64,000 nucleotides of DNA from assembly GCF_014041935.1 (NCBI RefSeq), contig NZ_CP059491.1:4092001-4156000 (forward strand), given 5' to 3'. Numbering within the stretch: position 1 is the first letter of the stretch; every line of letters begins with the position of its first letter. Shown in pieces: positions 51,820 through 60,802 of this stretch. This stretch comes from Gordonia jinghuaiqii (GTDB lineage Bacteria; Actinomycetota; Actinomycetes; Mycobacteriales; Mycobacteriaceae). The position numbers and the translations under genes are program-made. The notes under the pieces were generated by a model. The model was given only the letters and a program-made list of their open reading frames with translations. It was not told where the DNA came from and did not search any database.

Positions 51820-53493
51820 CTACCAACGGTCGCGGTCGAGTTCCGTCCCCGCTTCGGCAGCATCTGCGGCACAGCCGAATCCGACGATCCAGCGGGACGG
51901 CCCGGTCGCCCCCGCGGCCACCTCGACCTTGCCGAGCATCATCGGCTCGGGCAACGCGGCGAGGAACTCGCCGAGAGCGGCCGGCGACATCGTCCAGACC
52001 TCGCCCCGGATCGTGCGTCCGGCTGCCGGGTCGCGGATCAGCCCCGGCTTGGGCGGCGTCGTGTCGAGCGCGACGAGCCGGTACGACGCCGTGGTCGTGA
52101 TCTCGCCGGCCCACCGCGCGCCGCGCTCACTGAGCTCATGGGTCAGCGGGCCACCGCGCATGTGCGCACCGAAGACCGCGAGTTCGACGGCGTCGGCCGG
52201 TTCGGCCCACGACGCGGTCGTGTCCGGGTCACCGAGGTAGCGGCGCGCCACGTCGACGAGCACGCCATCGGCGTGACCGAGGCCGAGAAAGCTGATACCG
52301 AATTGCGCTTGACTGCCGTCATTTTCGTCAACCGTGCCGCTCGGGACGGCGATTCCGGACAGATCGAACAGATTGCAGAAATTGGTGTAGATCCCCATCC
52401 GCGAGTTCACGCCGAGCGGGTCGGCCTCGACCTCGGCGATCGTCGGATGCATCGGTGCGGTCGGAACCATCAGTGCGGTTGCGTCACCCCACTGGGCCAT
52501 CGCCTCCGCGCGCAGCTCGGTCATGCGGCGACGCGCGCGGAGTAGGTCGACCGCCGAGAAACGTCCTGCCGCCGTGATGATCCCGGCGACGGTCGGATCG
52601 ACACCGGCGGCGTGGGGGTCGGCCACGGAAGCGAGGTAATCGCCGACCGCGTCGTGGCGTTCGGCGACGAGGGCGTCGTCGTAGAGCAACCTGGCCGCGG
52701 CGAGGAACGGTGAGAGATCGATGGTCTTGATGATCAGTCCCGCGGCTTCGGCACGCAGGATCGCCTCGGCGAACGCCGCGCGCCATCGCTCGTCGAGTCC
52801 GGGTAGTTCGGCCGGGACCGCGACAACCGGCCGTTCGGGGGCGGCGTAGGGCGTCGACGCCCCGAACGGGCGTGGCCCCTCGGCGGCGGCCATCGCGGCC
52901 ATCGCGCGATTGGCCAACGAGAGCTCGGCGGCGAAGATGGTCACCGCGTCGTAGCTGGCGCAGGCGGGCACGACACCGTCGGTGGAGATCACCCCCACGG
53001 TCGGCTTGATGCCGACGATCCCCTGCAGCGCCGCGGGCACACGACCGGAGCCCGCGGTGTCGGTGCCGATCGCGATGTCGGCGAAACCGAGTGCCACGGC
53101 GACCGCCGACCCGGAACTCGAGCCGCCGGAGATCCGATCGGGGCGGAGCGAGTTCCGCACCGCGCCATACGGACTGCGGGTGCCGACCAGTCCGGTGGCG
53201 AACTGGTCGAGGTTGGTCTTGCCGATCACCACGGCGCCCGCCTCGGTCAGCGCCGCAACCACCGGCGCATCGGCCTCCGGGGTGAATGCGTAACCGGGAC
53301 AGGCAGCTGTCGTCGGTATACCCGCGACATCGACGTTGTCCTTGACCGCGAGGATCACCCCGGCCAGCGGCCCGCCCGCGGCGACGGAGCGCTCGTACTC
53401 GGCTGCCACGTCGGCGTGCGGACGCAGTGCGATGAAGACCTCCGGCCGATCCGCCTCGGCGATCCGTGCGTACACGTCGTCGATCCTGCTCAT
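51820..53493 (-). CDS. atzF: Allophanate hydrolase (AtzF type)
   Basis: Hydrolyses allophanate to CO2 and ammonia. A 557-aa protein: an amidase-signature domain (about 1-430) with the catalytic Lys in VKDNVDVAG and Ser residues in GGSSSGSAVAVA and GTDTAGSGRVPAA, then the AtzF-specific C-terminal domain (VELAVFGAHMRGGPLTHEL). ATG at 53493 overlaps the carboxyltransferase stop. It is the last enzyme of the guanidine/urea carboxylation route encoded upstream. Confidence 0.92.
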   Translation of the reverse strand: MSRIDDVYARIAEADRPEVFIALRPHADVAAEYERSVAAGGPLAGVILAVKDNVDVAGIPTTAACPGYAFTPEADAPVVAALTEAGAVVIGKTNLDQFATGLVGTRSPYGAVRNSLRPDRISGGSSSGSAVAVALGFADIAIGTDTAGSGRVPAALQGIVGIKPTVGVISTDGVVPACASYDAVTIFAAELSLANRAMAAMAAAEGPRPFGASTPYAAPERPVVAVPAELPGLDERWRAAFAEAILRAEAAGLIIKTIDLSPFLAAARLLYDDALVAERHDAVGDYLASVADPHAAGVDPTVAGIITAAGRFSAVDLLRARRRMTELRAEAMAQWGDATALMVPTAPMHPTIAEVEADPLGVNSRMGIYTNFCNLFDLSGIAVPSGTVDENDGSQAQFGISFLGLGHADGVLVDVARRYLGDPDTTASWAEPADAVELAVFGAHMRGGPLTHELSERGARWAGEITTTASYRLVALDTTPPKPGLIRDPAAGRTIRGEVWTMSPAALGEFLAALPEPMMLGKVEVAAGATGPSRWIVGFGCAADAAEAGTELDRDRW

Positions 53494-55631
53494 GCCACCT
53501 GCTCCTCGATGTCGTCTGCCTTGCCGGCACTTGTGATGTTCTCGGTACCGGTCGCGCCACCGGCGAACTCGCCCTGCAGCGACCAACGTTCACGTTCTTC
53601 GGCGCGGGCGGCCTCCATGGTCGCACGCCGGGCGGCGATGTCGGCCGCATGGTCGTCCAGGAAGCGCTGGTGCTCGGAGAGGGAGAACACGCCGTCGACG
53701 ATCCTGGTGCTGTCGCCGCGACCGGCGGCGACGTCCGCGCGCATGTCGACGAGCTCATCCGCGCTCACCGGATACCACTGGATACGGTCGAAAAACCGCA
53801 GGAGCCAAGGATGTTCGCGATCGAACCCGGGCGCGGGACGTGGATGCCGGTGATTCCACACCTGCGTCGTGCGCCCGACGAACTGATAGCCGCCCGGGCC
53901 CTCCATGCCGTAGATGCACAGGTAGGCACCACCGATTCCGACCGCGTTCTCCGGGGTCCACGTCCGCGCCGGGTTGTACTTCGTCGTCACGAGACGATGA
54001 CGCGGGTCGAGTGGAACAGCGACCGGCGCACCGAGATACACATCTCCGAGGCCCAGGACCAGGTAGCTCGCGTCGAACACGGTGCGATACACGTCGTCGA
54101 CGGAGTCCAGACCGTTCATCCGCCGGATGAACTCGATGTTCCACGGGCACCACGGCGCGTCGGATCGCACACCGAGCATGTAGCGTTCGATGGCCTCGCG
54201 CGTGGCCGGGTCGTCCCAGGACAGCGGCAGGTGCACGGTCCGGCTGGGCACGACGAGGTCTTCGGCCGCAGGCAACTGACTCTCACATTCGGTCAGCCAC
54301 TCCAGCATCTGCTTCTGCGACCACACATCCGGGTCGGCCTTGACCTGGAGTGAGCGGATGCCGGGCGTGAGATCGATGAGGCCGCGGGGGTTCTCGGCGG
54401 CAATCCGCTCGCTCAGCGCGTGGACGCGCGCCCGCAACGCGAGATCGAGGTTCATGTCACCGTATTCGATGAGGATGTTGTCGTCGCCACTGCGGCGGTA
54501 GGTCACCGCGGTCGACCCGTCGGCCGTCGTCGTGGTGCCCAGGATGCCGTTGTCGGTGTCCCCGCCACCGGACAGGACGTCGACGAAGCAGGCACGTCGC
54601 GCGAGGCCGATCTCGGTGGGTGATGCCGCTTCCTCGCTGCGGACCGCGACGAAGCGGATCGTGTCCCCCGGTTTGAGTTGTCCGAGCTTCCAGCGTTGCG
54701 CCGTCACCACCGTGACCGGGCAGACGAACCCGCCGAGGCTGGGACCGTCGGGGCCCAGCAGGATCGGCGTGTCCCCGGTGAAGTCCAGCGCACCAACCGA
54801 ATACGCGTTGTCGTGGATGTTGGACGGATGAAGTCCGGCCTCGCCGCCGTCGCTGCGCGCCCACCGCGGTTGGGGGCCGATCAGCCGGATCCCGGTCCGG
54901 TCGGAGTTGAAGTGCACCTCGTAGTCGGTGCCGAACACGTCGGCGATGTCGGCCTCGGTGAAGAACTCGGGAGCCCCGTGCGGCCCGACTGTCACCCCGA
55001 GCTGCCAGCTGTTGGTCAGGGCGGGTTGCTCGTCGCCGAGGATACGACGCGGCGCGGCTGTTTCTCCGCCGATCAGCTCGAGCCGATCCCCCTCGGCGAG
55101 CGCGCGCCCGTCGAGTCCGCCGAAGCGGCCCATCGTGAAGGTGGAGCGGCTGCCGAGATAGTCCTCGGCATCGACTCCCCCCGCCACCGCGACGTACACC
55201 CTCATGCCCAGCGTGCCGACCGCACCGATGTCGAGAACCTCACCGGCTCGCACCCGCAGCGGAACCCATTGCGGCACCGTTCTTCCGGCAAGGGTCACGG
55301 CGACGGGAGCGCCCGTCACCGCGACCACTGTGTCCGTCTCGAACCGCAGTGCCGGGCCCATCAGCGTCGCCTCGAGTCCGGGGGCGGTCTCGGCATTGCC
55401 GACCGCGAGATTCGCGAGGCGGAAGGACAGGTCGTCCATCGGCCCGGAGGGAGGGACGCCGACCTTCCAGTAACCGGCGCGACCGGGCCAGTCCTGGATG
55501 GTGGTGAGCGGACCGGACCGGACCACGGTCACAGCAGGCCGAAGGGGTTCGGCCACAGCAGGATCGGACACAACAGGATCGGGCACAGCAGTTTCCGACA
55601 CGGCAGCGTCGGACACGGTGGAGTCAGGCAT
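53490..55631 (-). CDS. Urea/guanidine carboxylase carboxyltransferase part only (KipA-KipI fusion)
   Basis: A 713-aa protein equivalent to the carboxyltransferase half of urea or guanidine carboxylase: an AHS2/KipA domain (about 33-330, with GVPPSGPMDDLSFRLANLAVGN) followed by AHS1/KipI (about 390-640). It has no biotin-carboxylase domain at the N-terminus and no biotin-attachment (MKM) domain at the C-terminus, although complete enzymes carry both in about 1200 residues. The first 30 residues are a Val-Ser-Asp-Pro repeat tail. The biotin parts must come from elsewhere, or the enzyme has changed function. Its neighbours are the DUF1989 pair and AtzF. Confidence 0.87.
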   Translation of the reverse strand: MPDSTVSDAAVSETAVPDPVVSDPAVAEPLRPAVTVVRSGPLTTIQDWPGRAGYWKVGVPPSGPMDDLSFRLANLAVGNAETAPGLEATLMGPALRFETDTVVAVTGAPVAVTLAGRTVPQWVPLRVRAGEVLDIGAVGTLGMRVYVAVAGGVDAEDYLGSRSTFTMGRFGGLDGRALAEGDRLELIGGETAAPRRILGDEQPALTNSWQLGVTVGPHGAPEFFTEADIADVFGTDYEVHFNSDRTGIRLIGPQPRWARSDGGEAGLHPSNIHDNAYSVGALDFTGDTPILLGPDGPSLGGFVCPVTVVTAQRWKLGQLKPGDTIRFVAVRSEEAASPTEIGLARRACFVDVLSGGGDTDNGILGTTTTADGSTAVTYRRSGDDNILIEYGDMNLDLALRARVHALSERIAAENPRGLIDLTPGIRSLQVKADPDVWSQKQMLEWLTECESQLPAAEDLVVPSRTVHLPLSWDDPATREAIERYMLGVRSDAPWCPWNIEFIRRMNGLDSVDDVYRTVFDASYLVLGLGDVYLGAPVAVPLDPRHRLVTTKYNPARTWTPENAVGIGGAYLCIYGMEGPGGYQFVGRTTQVWNHRHPRPAPGFDREHPWLLRFFDRIQWYPVSADELVDMRADVAAGRGDSTRIVDGVFSLSEHQRFLDDHAADIAARRATMEAARAEERERWSLQGEFAGGATGTENITSAGKADDIEEQVA

Positions 55632-55673
55632 GGGTGTGTTCCCTCGTCAGAAAGTGTCGGCGGCAACGGCAGG

Positions 55674-56366
55674 TCAGGACGGCCGGGTCACGATGACCCG
55701 CACCGCGGTGGGGTCGAATCCGTTGCAGGGGTTGTTGATCTGCGGACAGTTGGAGATCAGGACAAGGGTGTCGACCTCGGCGCGCAGTGCCAGGCGCTTA
55801 CCGGGTGCGGACAGTCCGTCGACGATACCGAGTGAACCATCGGGGTCGACGGGCACGTTCATGAAGAAGTTGACGTTGCCGACCAGGTCGGCCTTGCCGA
55901 GTCCGTGCCGGCTGCCCTCGACGAGGAAGTTCTCGACACATGCGTGCTGGTGTTTGGTGTGGTGGCCGTAACGCAGCGTGTTCGACTCCTGCGAGCATGC
56001 GCCGCCGACCGTGTCGTGGTTGCCCACCTCGTCGGCGACGATCGTCATCAGCGGACGGGACTCGTGATCGCGGATCACCGTGCCGGTGGTGAGGAAGATG
56101 TTGCCCTGCGCGGCGATCGTCGATTGCGCGGAGTAGCGCCTGGTCACGTCGTCGGCCGCATAGAACAGGGTGTCGACGGCCTGGTTGCCGGCCAGGTCGA
56201 CGATCGTCAGGACGTCGCCGGCGGCGACGACACCCGACCAGGGGCCCCGCTCGGCGACCTGCGCGTCGTGGACGACGCTTCCGGGCACGAGGGCGAGTTC
56301 GGCAGCCGGGGCGGTGGCGAGATCGGAGATGGCGGCGAGATCGGTACTGATATCTGCGGTGGTCAT
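55674..56366 (-). CDS. Urea carboxylase-associated protein UAAP2 (DUF1989, carboxyguanidine deiminase subunit)
   Basis: A 230-aa DUF1989 protein with GNQAVDTLFYAADD, GTVIRDHESRPLMTIVADEVGNHDTVGG and CSQESNTLRYGHHTKHQHACVENFL, rich in His/Cys as expected for a metal site. The two DUF1989 proteins of such clusters form carboxyguanidine deiminase (CgdAB), converting carboxyguanidine to allophanate with release of ammonia. ATG at 56366 gives better spacing to AAAGGA than the adjacent ATG at 56369. It lies between the other DUF1989 gene and the carboxyltransferase. Confidence 0.87.
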   Translation of the reverse strand: MTTADISTDLAAISDLATAPAAELALVPGSVVHDAQVAERGPWSGVVAAGDVLTIVDLAGNQAVDTLFYAADDVTRRYSAQSTIAAQGNIFLTTGTVIRDHESRPLMTIVADEVGNHDTVGGACSQESNTLRYGHHTKHQHACVENFLVEGSRHGLGKADLVGNVNFFMNVPVDPDGSLGIVDGLSAPGKRLALRAEVDTLVLISNCPQINNPCNGFDPTAVRVIVTRPS

Positions 56367-56394
56367 CATGTGGTCCTTTCCGGGGGCGAGCTCT

Positions 56395-57258
56395 TCAGAA
56401 TCGGGCTTCCTGGAATCGGGCTGCGGCCCAGGCGTCTTCGGAGTTGGCGACAGCTCGCCGGTATTCCGGATCGGCGGCGTCGGCGTCGGCCAGCAGCGCG
56501 TCGAGGTCGGCCCGCGCTTTCCACGCCAGCACCTCCAGGGACGTGGTGTCGAAGGTCGGTGACGGATCGAGGGGATGGGCCGTGTTGACGATGGCGATGA
56601 CACACGGCAGGTGCAGGATCAGGTCGACGGACGTGCCGGCACCCGCGTTGCCGGTCGAACGCAGCGCCCCGTCGGCATCGACGACCACGCCGTGGAAGAA
56701 CGAGAGCGACGGCGCCACATCTGCCGGTGTCAGACCGTGTTTGGCGGCGGCCGGCACGAACATCTCACGTCCGGCGGGGCTGGCGGAGTGGAGCTCTCCG
56801 GCACCGTATTTCGCGGTGTTACCGGCGAGAGTGGTGGTGCCGCAGAGGGCGTCGTGGTGGCCGGACCCGTCGGCGACGACGGTGGCCAGGACCCGGCCCT
56901 GGTCGCTGAGCAGCGGATGCCCGGTGCCGAGGTAGGCCTGCCACGGCACTTTCACGGTGTCGGCCACGTTGAGGCGTTCCCATGGGGCGTCGGCACGCCA
57001 CAGCAGGATGTGCGCACACGCCGAACCCGCGACATCGTTGAGTCGCAGCCGGGTTCCGCGTGCCAGGACCTTGCTGGTGTAGCGGCCGCCGGGGACGGTC
57101 TCGGCCCAGGTCAGGTCGGCGGGGTCGATGCCGGTGGGCGGGTTCGGCCAGTTCGACGCCGGGACCACCGGCATGGAGTCGGTGACGGTCGCGGCCTGCG
57201 CCCGCGCATGTTCGCGGGCGCCCGCGGTGGTGCCGGTACCGGCGGTGATGGTGCTCAT
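56395..57258 (-). CDS. Urea carboxylase-associated protein UAAP1 (DUF1989)
   Basis: A 287-aa DUF1989 protein: VPGGRYTSKVLARGTRLRLNDVAGSACAHILLW, then ERLNVADTVK, SDQGRVLATVVADGSGHHDALCG. It is the partner subunit of the shorter DUF1989 protein, 28 bp downstream. The N-terminal 30 residues are Ala/Thr-rich, and the C-terminus has a helical extension (DLDALLADADAADPEYRRAV). Expected role: carboxyguanidine deiminase in guanidine nitrogen use. Confidence 0.87.
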   Translation of the reverse strand: MSTITAGTGTTAGAREHARAQAATVTDSMPVVPASNWPNPPTGIDPADLTWAETVPGGRYTSKVLARGTRLRLNDVAGSACAHILLWRADAPWERLNVADTVKVPWQAYLGTGHPLLSDQGRVLATVVADGSGHHDALCGTTTLAGNTAKYGAGELHSASPAGREMFVPAAAKHGLTPADVAPSLSFFHGVVVDADGALRSTGNAGAGTSVDLILHLPCVIAIVNTAHPLDPSPTFDTTSLEVLAWKARADLDALLADADAADPEYRRAVANSEDAWAAARFQEARF

Positions 57259-57291
57259 GGTGTTTCTCCTCGTGATCAGGGAATGACGGGA

Positions 57292-58917
57292 TCAGCGCGG
57301 GGCGGTGACGGGTTTGGGATGTTCCTTGCCGCGCGGGAAGCAGGCGATGCCGACGAGAACGGTGACGACGATGCAGATCGGTCCGGCCCAGCGCAGGATG
57401 GGCATCTCGCCCGCCGGGTCGAAGACCTCGGCCCGCGGCCATGCCAGATTGACCACCATCAGGCCGCCGTAGATCACCGCGAGAGCATTCACCACGATCC
57501 CGAACCGGCCCATGGTGAACAGCTTCTTGCCCCCCGCATCGACACCCGGTTCACCGTGCGGCCATCCCTGGAACCGGCGGTAGAGCATCGGGCCGGTCAC
57601 CGCCAGGTAGGCGAGGTAGATCAGGATGATGCACACGCTGGCGAGGGTCGCGAAGATCGCCGAGTTGCCCACGTTGACCAGCAGGACGCCGATGCACAAC
57701 ACGCCGATGAGGATCGACGGGACGATCGGGGTCCCCGTGTGGCTGTTGACATGGGACAGCTTCTCGGAGAAGGGCAGCCGGCCGTCGCGGGCCATCGAGA
57801 ACATCAGGCGCGAGCACGCTGTCTGGATGGCGAGGGTGCAGATGAAGATCGCCACCGCGACGTCGCAGAGCAGCACCTTGCCCCAGAAACTGCCGAGCAC
57901 CGAATCCAGGACGTAGGGCAGTCCGCCGGTCGCGAGTTGTTCGTCGAGGGTCGGGGCCGCCATGAGGGCGCCGAGGAGCATCAGCCCGCCGCCGATCGCG
58001 GACACGGTCAGGGCCATCCGGATGGTGCGCGGTGCGACACGTCGGGGATCACGGGTCTCCTCGGCGAGCTCACCGGCCGAACCGAAACCGACCATCACGT
58101 ACGCCGCCATCAGGCCGGAGACGATGAACGCCCAGATGTAACCGGGCTGCTGTCCCGGGATGCCGGTCTCGAACACCACGTCCGGCCCGCGCTTGGCGTG
58201 GGTGAACAGGGCGAGGATCACCGCCACGACGCCCACGAGCTCACAGACGACGCCGATGCTGTTGACGCGGCTCATCCAGGTGACGCCGACGCAGTTGATG
58301 GCGGTCACGATGACCAGCAGGATCGACCCGAGGAGGACCGCGTTGGCCGCGCCGCTGGTGGTGGTCAGGACCGGGTCGTCGCCGATGATCTGAAATCCCG
58401 ACCAGATCGACGGGAGGACGACCTGCAGCGCGATGGCCGCGGCCGAGGCGGTGACGACCTGGGCGATCATCATGAACCAGCCGCCGAACCAGCCGATGAC
58501 CTCACCGCCCATGCGACGCGACCACTGATAGATGGCACCCGAGATCGGGTACCGCGCAGCGATCTCGGCGAAGCAGAGCGCCACCAGGAACTGGCCCGCG
58601 TAGACGATCGGCCACGTCCAGAAGAAGGCGGGACCACCGAAGCCGAAGCCCAGACCGAACAGCTGGAAGATCGTGGTGAGAATGGAGACGAACGAGAAGC
58701 CCGCCGCGAACGACGCGAACTTGCCGAGCGAGCGATGGAGTTGCTGGTCGTAACCGAACTCGGAGAGGTCGTGGGCGTCGAAGTCGCCGGAGCCCGTGGA
58801 CTTCTGGGGTCCGGTCAAGGTCTTCCCGGGTGTCGAGTTCTGGGATGTCGAGGTCTGGGGTGTCGAGGTCTGGGGTGTCGAGGTCTGGGGTGTCGAGGTC
58901 TGGGGTGTCGAGGTCAT
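57292..58917 (-). CDS. APC-superfamily permease of the guanidine/urea locus
   Basis: A 541-aa permease with about 12 hydrophobic segments (from residue 65 on), including GFGSAGELAEETRDPRRVAPRTI, the conserved cytoplasmic loop of amino-acid/choline transporters. It probably imports guanidine, urea-like or amine nitrogen sources for the enzymes downstream. The N-terminus is a tail of TSTPQ repeats from a 15-bp DNA array. GAAGAAGGACC lies before the ATG. It heads the operon and is divergent from TetR. Confidence 0.9.
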   Translation of the reverse strand: MTSTPQTSTPQTSTPQTSTPQTSTSQNSTPGKTLTGPQKSTGSGDFDAHDLSEFGYDQQLHRSLGKFASFAAGFSFVSILTTIFQLFGLGFGFGGPAFFWTWPIVYAGQFLVALCFAEIAARYPISGAIYQWSRRMGGEVIGWFGGWFMMIAQVVTASAAAIALQVVLPSIWSGFQIIGDDPVLTTTSGAANAVLLGSILLVIVTAINCVGVTWMSRVNSIGVVCELVGVVAVILALFTHAKRGPDVVFETGIPGQQPGYIWAFIVSGLMAAYVMVGFGSAGELAEETRDPRRVAPRTIRMALTVSAIGGGLMLLGALMAAPTLDEQLATGGLPYVLDSVLGSFWGKVLLCDVAVAIFICTLAIQTACSRLMFSMARDGRLPFSEKLSHVNSHTGTPIVPSILIGVLCIGVLLVNVGNSAIFATLASVCIILIYLAYLAVTGPMLYRRFQGWPHGEPGVDAGGKKLFTMGRFGIVVNALAVIYGGLMVVNLAWPRAEVFDPAGEMPILRWAGPICIVVTVLVGIACFPRGKEHPKPVTAPR

Positions 58918-58920
58918 GGG
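58831..58920. repeat. Six-unit 15-bp repeat at the permease 5' end
   Basis: TGTCGAGGTCTGGGG occurs four times exactly (58846-58905), flanked by two imperfect units, encoding the TSTPQ tail just after the start codon. Slippage in multiples of 15 would change tail length without a frameshift. Confidence 0.9.
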
Positions 58921-59192
58921 CGGCGGTCCTTCTTCTCGAGGAGCTCCCCGTTGAGCACTTTTTCTGTCGAGTGATAGGTAACCGAATCCAGATTTCTATC
59001 GCTTGACCGAAATGTTCCGCCCACGAAAACGCGTGTTACGTGTCGGTTAACCCTCGCAGTTCACCGGTCGACGAACCCGAAGATGCCCCTCAGACGCCCC
59101 GCGAGCCGCCCGCCACGGAGTCGATCGCGGGCACCGGCGCCGGGCGGTTCGGTCGGCTAGGGTTCGAAGAACCAAGAGCAACAGGAGGAATC
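58918..59192. promoter_or_regulatory. Divergent permease-TetR control region
   Basis: A 275-bp gap. GATAG (58973-58977) and CTATC (58996-59000) form an interrupted inverted repeat, and GGTAACC (58977-58983) and GGTTAACC (59045-59052) recur. These are the best operator candidates for the adjacent TetR. No guanidine-I (ykkC) riboswitch core was recognised upstream of the permease. Confidence 0.4.
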
Positions 59193-59861
59193 ATGGCGAC
59201 CGCCTCGAGTACGGCCGCGCCGTCCGGCGGTCGCGGACGCCCTCGCCTGGTGCCCGCCCGGCGCCGGGGAGAGACGGCACGCGAAGAGATATTGGACGCC
59301 GCGGCCGAGTTGTTCACCCGCCACGGTTACACCGGGACCTCGACCCGGATGATCGCCGAGGCGGTCGGCATCCGACAGGCCTCGCTGTACCACTACTTCG
59401 GCACCAAGGACGACATCCTCGCCACACTGCTGAACACGACCGTCATCGCCCCGCTCGAGTACGCGCGCGGCCTCCTCGACGCCGACGGCCCCGCATTGTC
59501 ACGTCTGCTCGAACTCGCCCGTTTCGACGTCGATCAACTCGCCCGCTCGCGATGGAATCTCGGCGCGCTCTATCTGCTACCCGAGCTCGGCGACCACCGC
59601 TTCGCCGAATTCCGGTCCGCGCGTGCGGAACTGGCCGACATCTACGCGTCGTTGGCCGCGCGGGCACTCGGCGACGATGCCGACAAGCGGAGCCTGCTCC
59701 CATTCCGGCTCGTGGAGTCGGTCATCATGATGCGCGCCGACGAGCAGCGCGGCGACCTCGGCGACCACACGGCCGCCGGGCTCGTCGACACCATCGTCGG
59801 CGCGCTGGCGATGCTCATCGAGCATCGGCCTGAGGCGTCCAGCACGCCTGCTGCCCGATAA
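59193..59861 (+). CDS. TetR-family regulator of the nitrogen locus
   Basis: A 222-aa TetR protein. The helix-turn-helix is STRMIAEAVGIRQASLYHYFGTKDDI, at about residues 50-75, preceded by the usual AREEILDAAAELFTRHGYTGT. AGGAGG lies 3 nt before the ATG at 59193. It diverges from the permease and probably regulates the operon, responding to an unknown nitrogen compound. Confidence 0.9.
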   Translation: MATASSTAAPSGGRGRPRLVPARRRGETAREEILDAAAELFTRHGYTGTSTRMIAEAVGIRQASLYHYFGTKDDILATLLNTTVIAPLEYARGLLDADGPALSRLLELARFDVDQLARSRWNLGALYLLPELGDHRFAEFRSARAELADIYASLAARALGDDADKRSLLPFRLVESVIMMRADEQRGDLGDHTAAGLVDTIVGALAMLIEHRPEASSTPAAR

Positions 59862-60261
59862 CGCCGGCTGCCCGATAACGCCCGCCGTACCGTCGCGACC
59901 AGCCCAGCTCGCAACTCCCGAATACGCCGCCGGCGAAGGCCACCGCGGCCATTCGCTGCGCCGAGCAGCCCGTCGGCGCGGGGCCGACACGAGTCCCCGG
60001 CACCGTTGCGCTGCCGATCGTGCAGACGGGACAACCCGATTCGTCGAAGGCAGGGTCGTGATCGCAGCAACACTCGTCTGCTGCGCCACCGCCGGAGCGT
60101 CGAGCCGGACCATCCGGACGATCACCCCGCCTGCCCGGTAGGCGGGCGGGGCCTGCCGGCGGCGCGAGAGCGAGGAAGCCGGGGCGGCGGGTTCCGGAGG
60201 CGGGAATGGCAGTGTCTGAGGGATGATCGGTCGATTCTCGCTGTGGCAGAGCATGGTTCGC
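59862..60261. other. Intergenic region without a credible gene
   Basis: About 400 bp. Frames are open on both strands because of high GC, but none shows a family motif or ribosome site. A GC-rich hairpin, CCCGCC-N9-GGCGGG, near 60127-60147 may terminate the TetR transcript. Confidence 0.5.
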
Positions 60262-60750
60262 CTACCCCGACGGCCCGTTCCGGCTCCGCTCGAGGCGCCG
60301 GCCGGCGGTGGCCGTGCTCGCGTCGACAGCACAGCCGCCCACGGCCCGCACGAGTCCCCACGGGGGCATCCCGCTCGACACCGTCTCGTGTTCACCGATC
60401 ACGTAGGTCTCGTGCCAGATCCCGACGGAGCCGGTGTCGGCGAGTTCACGGTTGAACCACCGCCAGACCGGCAGGTGCGGGGCATCGGGGTCGGCGGCGA
60501 ATCGCCTGATGTCATCGGCACTACGCCAGTACGAGAGCACCATGAGCGAACCCCCGAGGTAGAGCTGGGCACCGAGCATCCCGGCCTCCGGGCGTCGACG
60601 GAGGTGAATCAGCATCTTCGGCATCGCCGCGAACACGGCCAGCCAGGCACGGACACGCCATGGGCGGGTCACCCGCATTCCGATGAGGAACAGCGCGGTC
60701 CCCTCCGGTGGGACCACATTGGTCGTTCTGGCAGCGAGGGGACGTGGCAT
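60262..60750 (-). CDS. DUF4188 family protein (putative heme monooxygenase-like)
   Basis: A 162-aa protein with the family hallmarks FLIGMRVTRPWRVRAW, MPKMLIHL, LSYWRSADDIRRFA and VGIWHETYVI. Members have a ferredoxin-like dimeric fold related to antibiotic-biosynthesis monooxygenases; the reaction is unknown. GGAGGC lies before the ATG. It diverges from the TetR at 60803 and is probably its target. Confidence 0.87.
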   Translation of the reverse strand: MPRPLAARTTNVVPPEGTALFLIGMRVTRPWRVRAWLAVFAAMPKMLIHLRRRPEAGMLGAQLYLGGSLMVLSYWRSADDIRRFAADPDAPHLPVWRWFNRELADTGSVGIWHETYVIGEHETVSSGMPPWGLVRAVGGCAVDASTATAGRRLERSRNGPSG

Positions 60751-60771
60751 CGCGAGCCTCCGCTCGTTCTG

Positions 60772-60802
60772 TAACGACGTTATGAAACGATGTTATGAAA
60801 CG
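60772..60802. promoter_or_regulatory. Tandem operator between DUF4188 and TetR
   Basis: TAACGACGTTA (60772-60782) runs into two adjacent 13-bp direct repeats, ACGTTATGAAACG (60777-60789) and ATGTTATGAAACG (60790-60802). They end where the TetR gene starts, consistent with autorepression. Confidence 0.6.

Noticed and set aside
58831..58920. Possible CRISPR array
   Set aside because: Units are 15 bp, directly adjacent without spacers, and in frame within the permease gene.
56575..58974. 799-codon open frame on the + strand
   Set aside because: Covers the permease and a DUF1989 gene in antisense; low-complexity His/Asp/Arg-rich product with no domain.
58918..59192. Guanidine-I (ykkC) riboswitch before the permease
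   Set aside because: The locus function suggested it, but the conserved core sequences were not recognised, and a TetR gene with inverted repeats offers a simpler control.
59862..60261. Small gene in the gap after TetR
   Set aside because: Open frames exist on both strands, but without family motifs, ribosome sites or a leaderless promoter.
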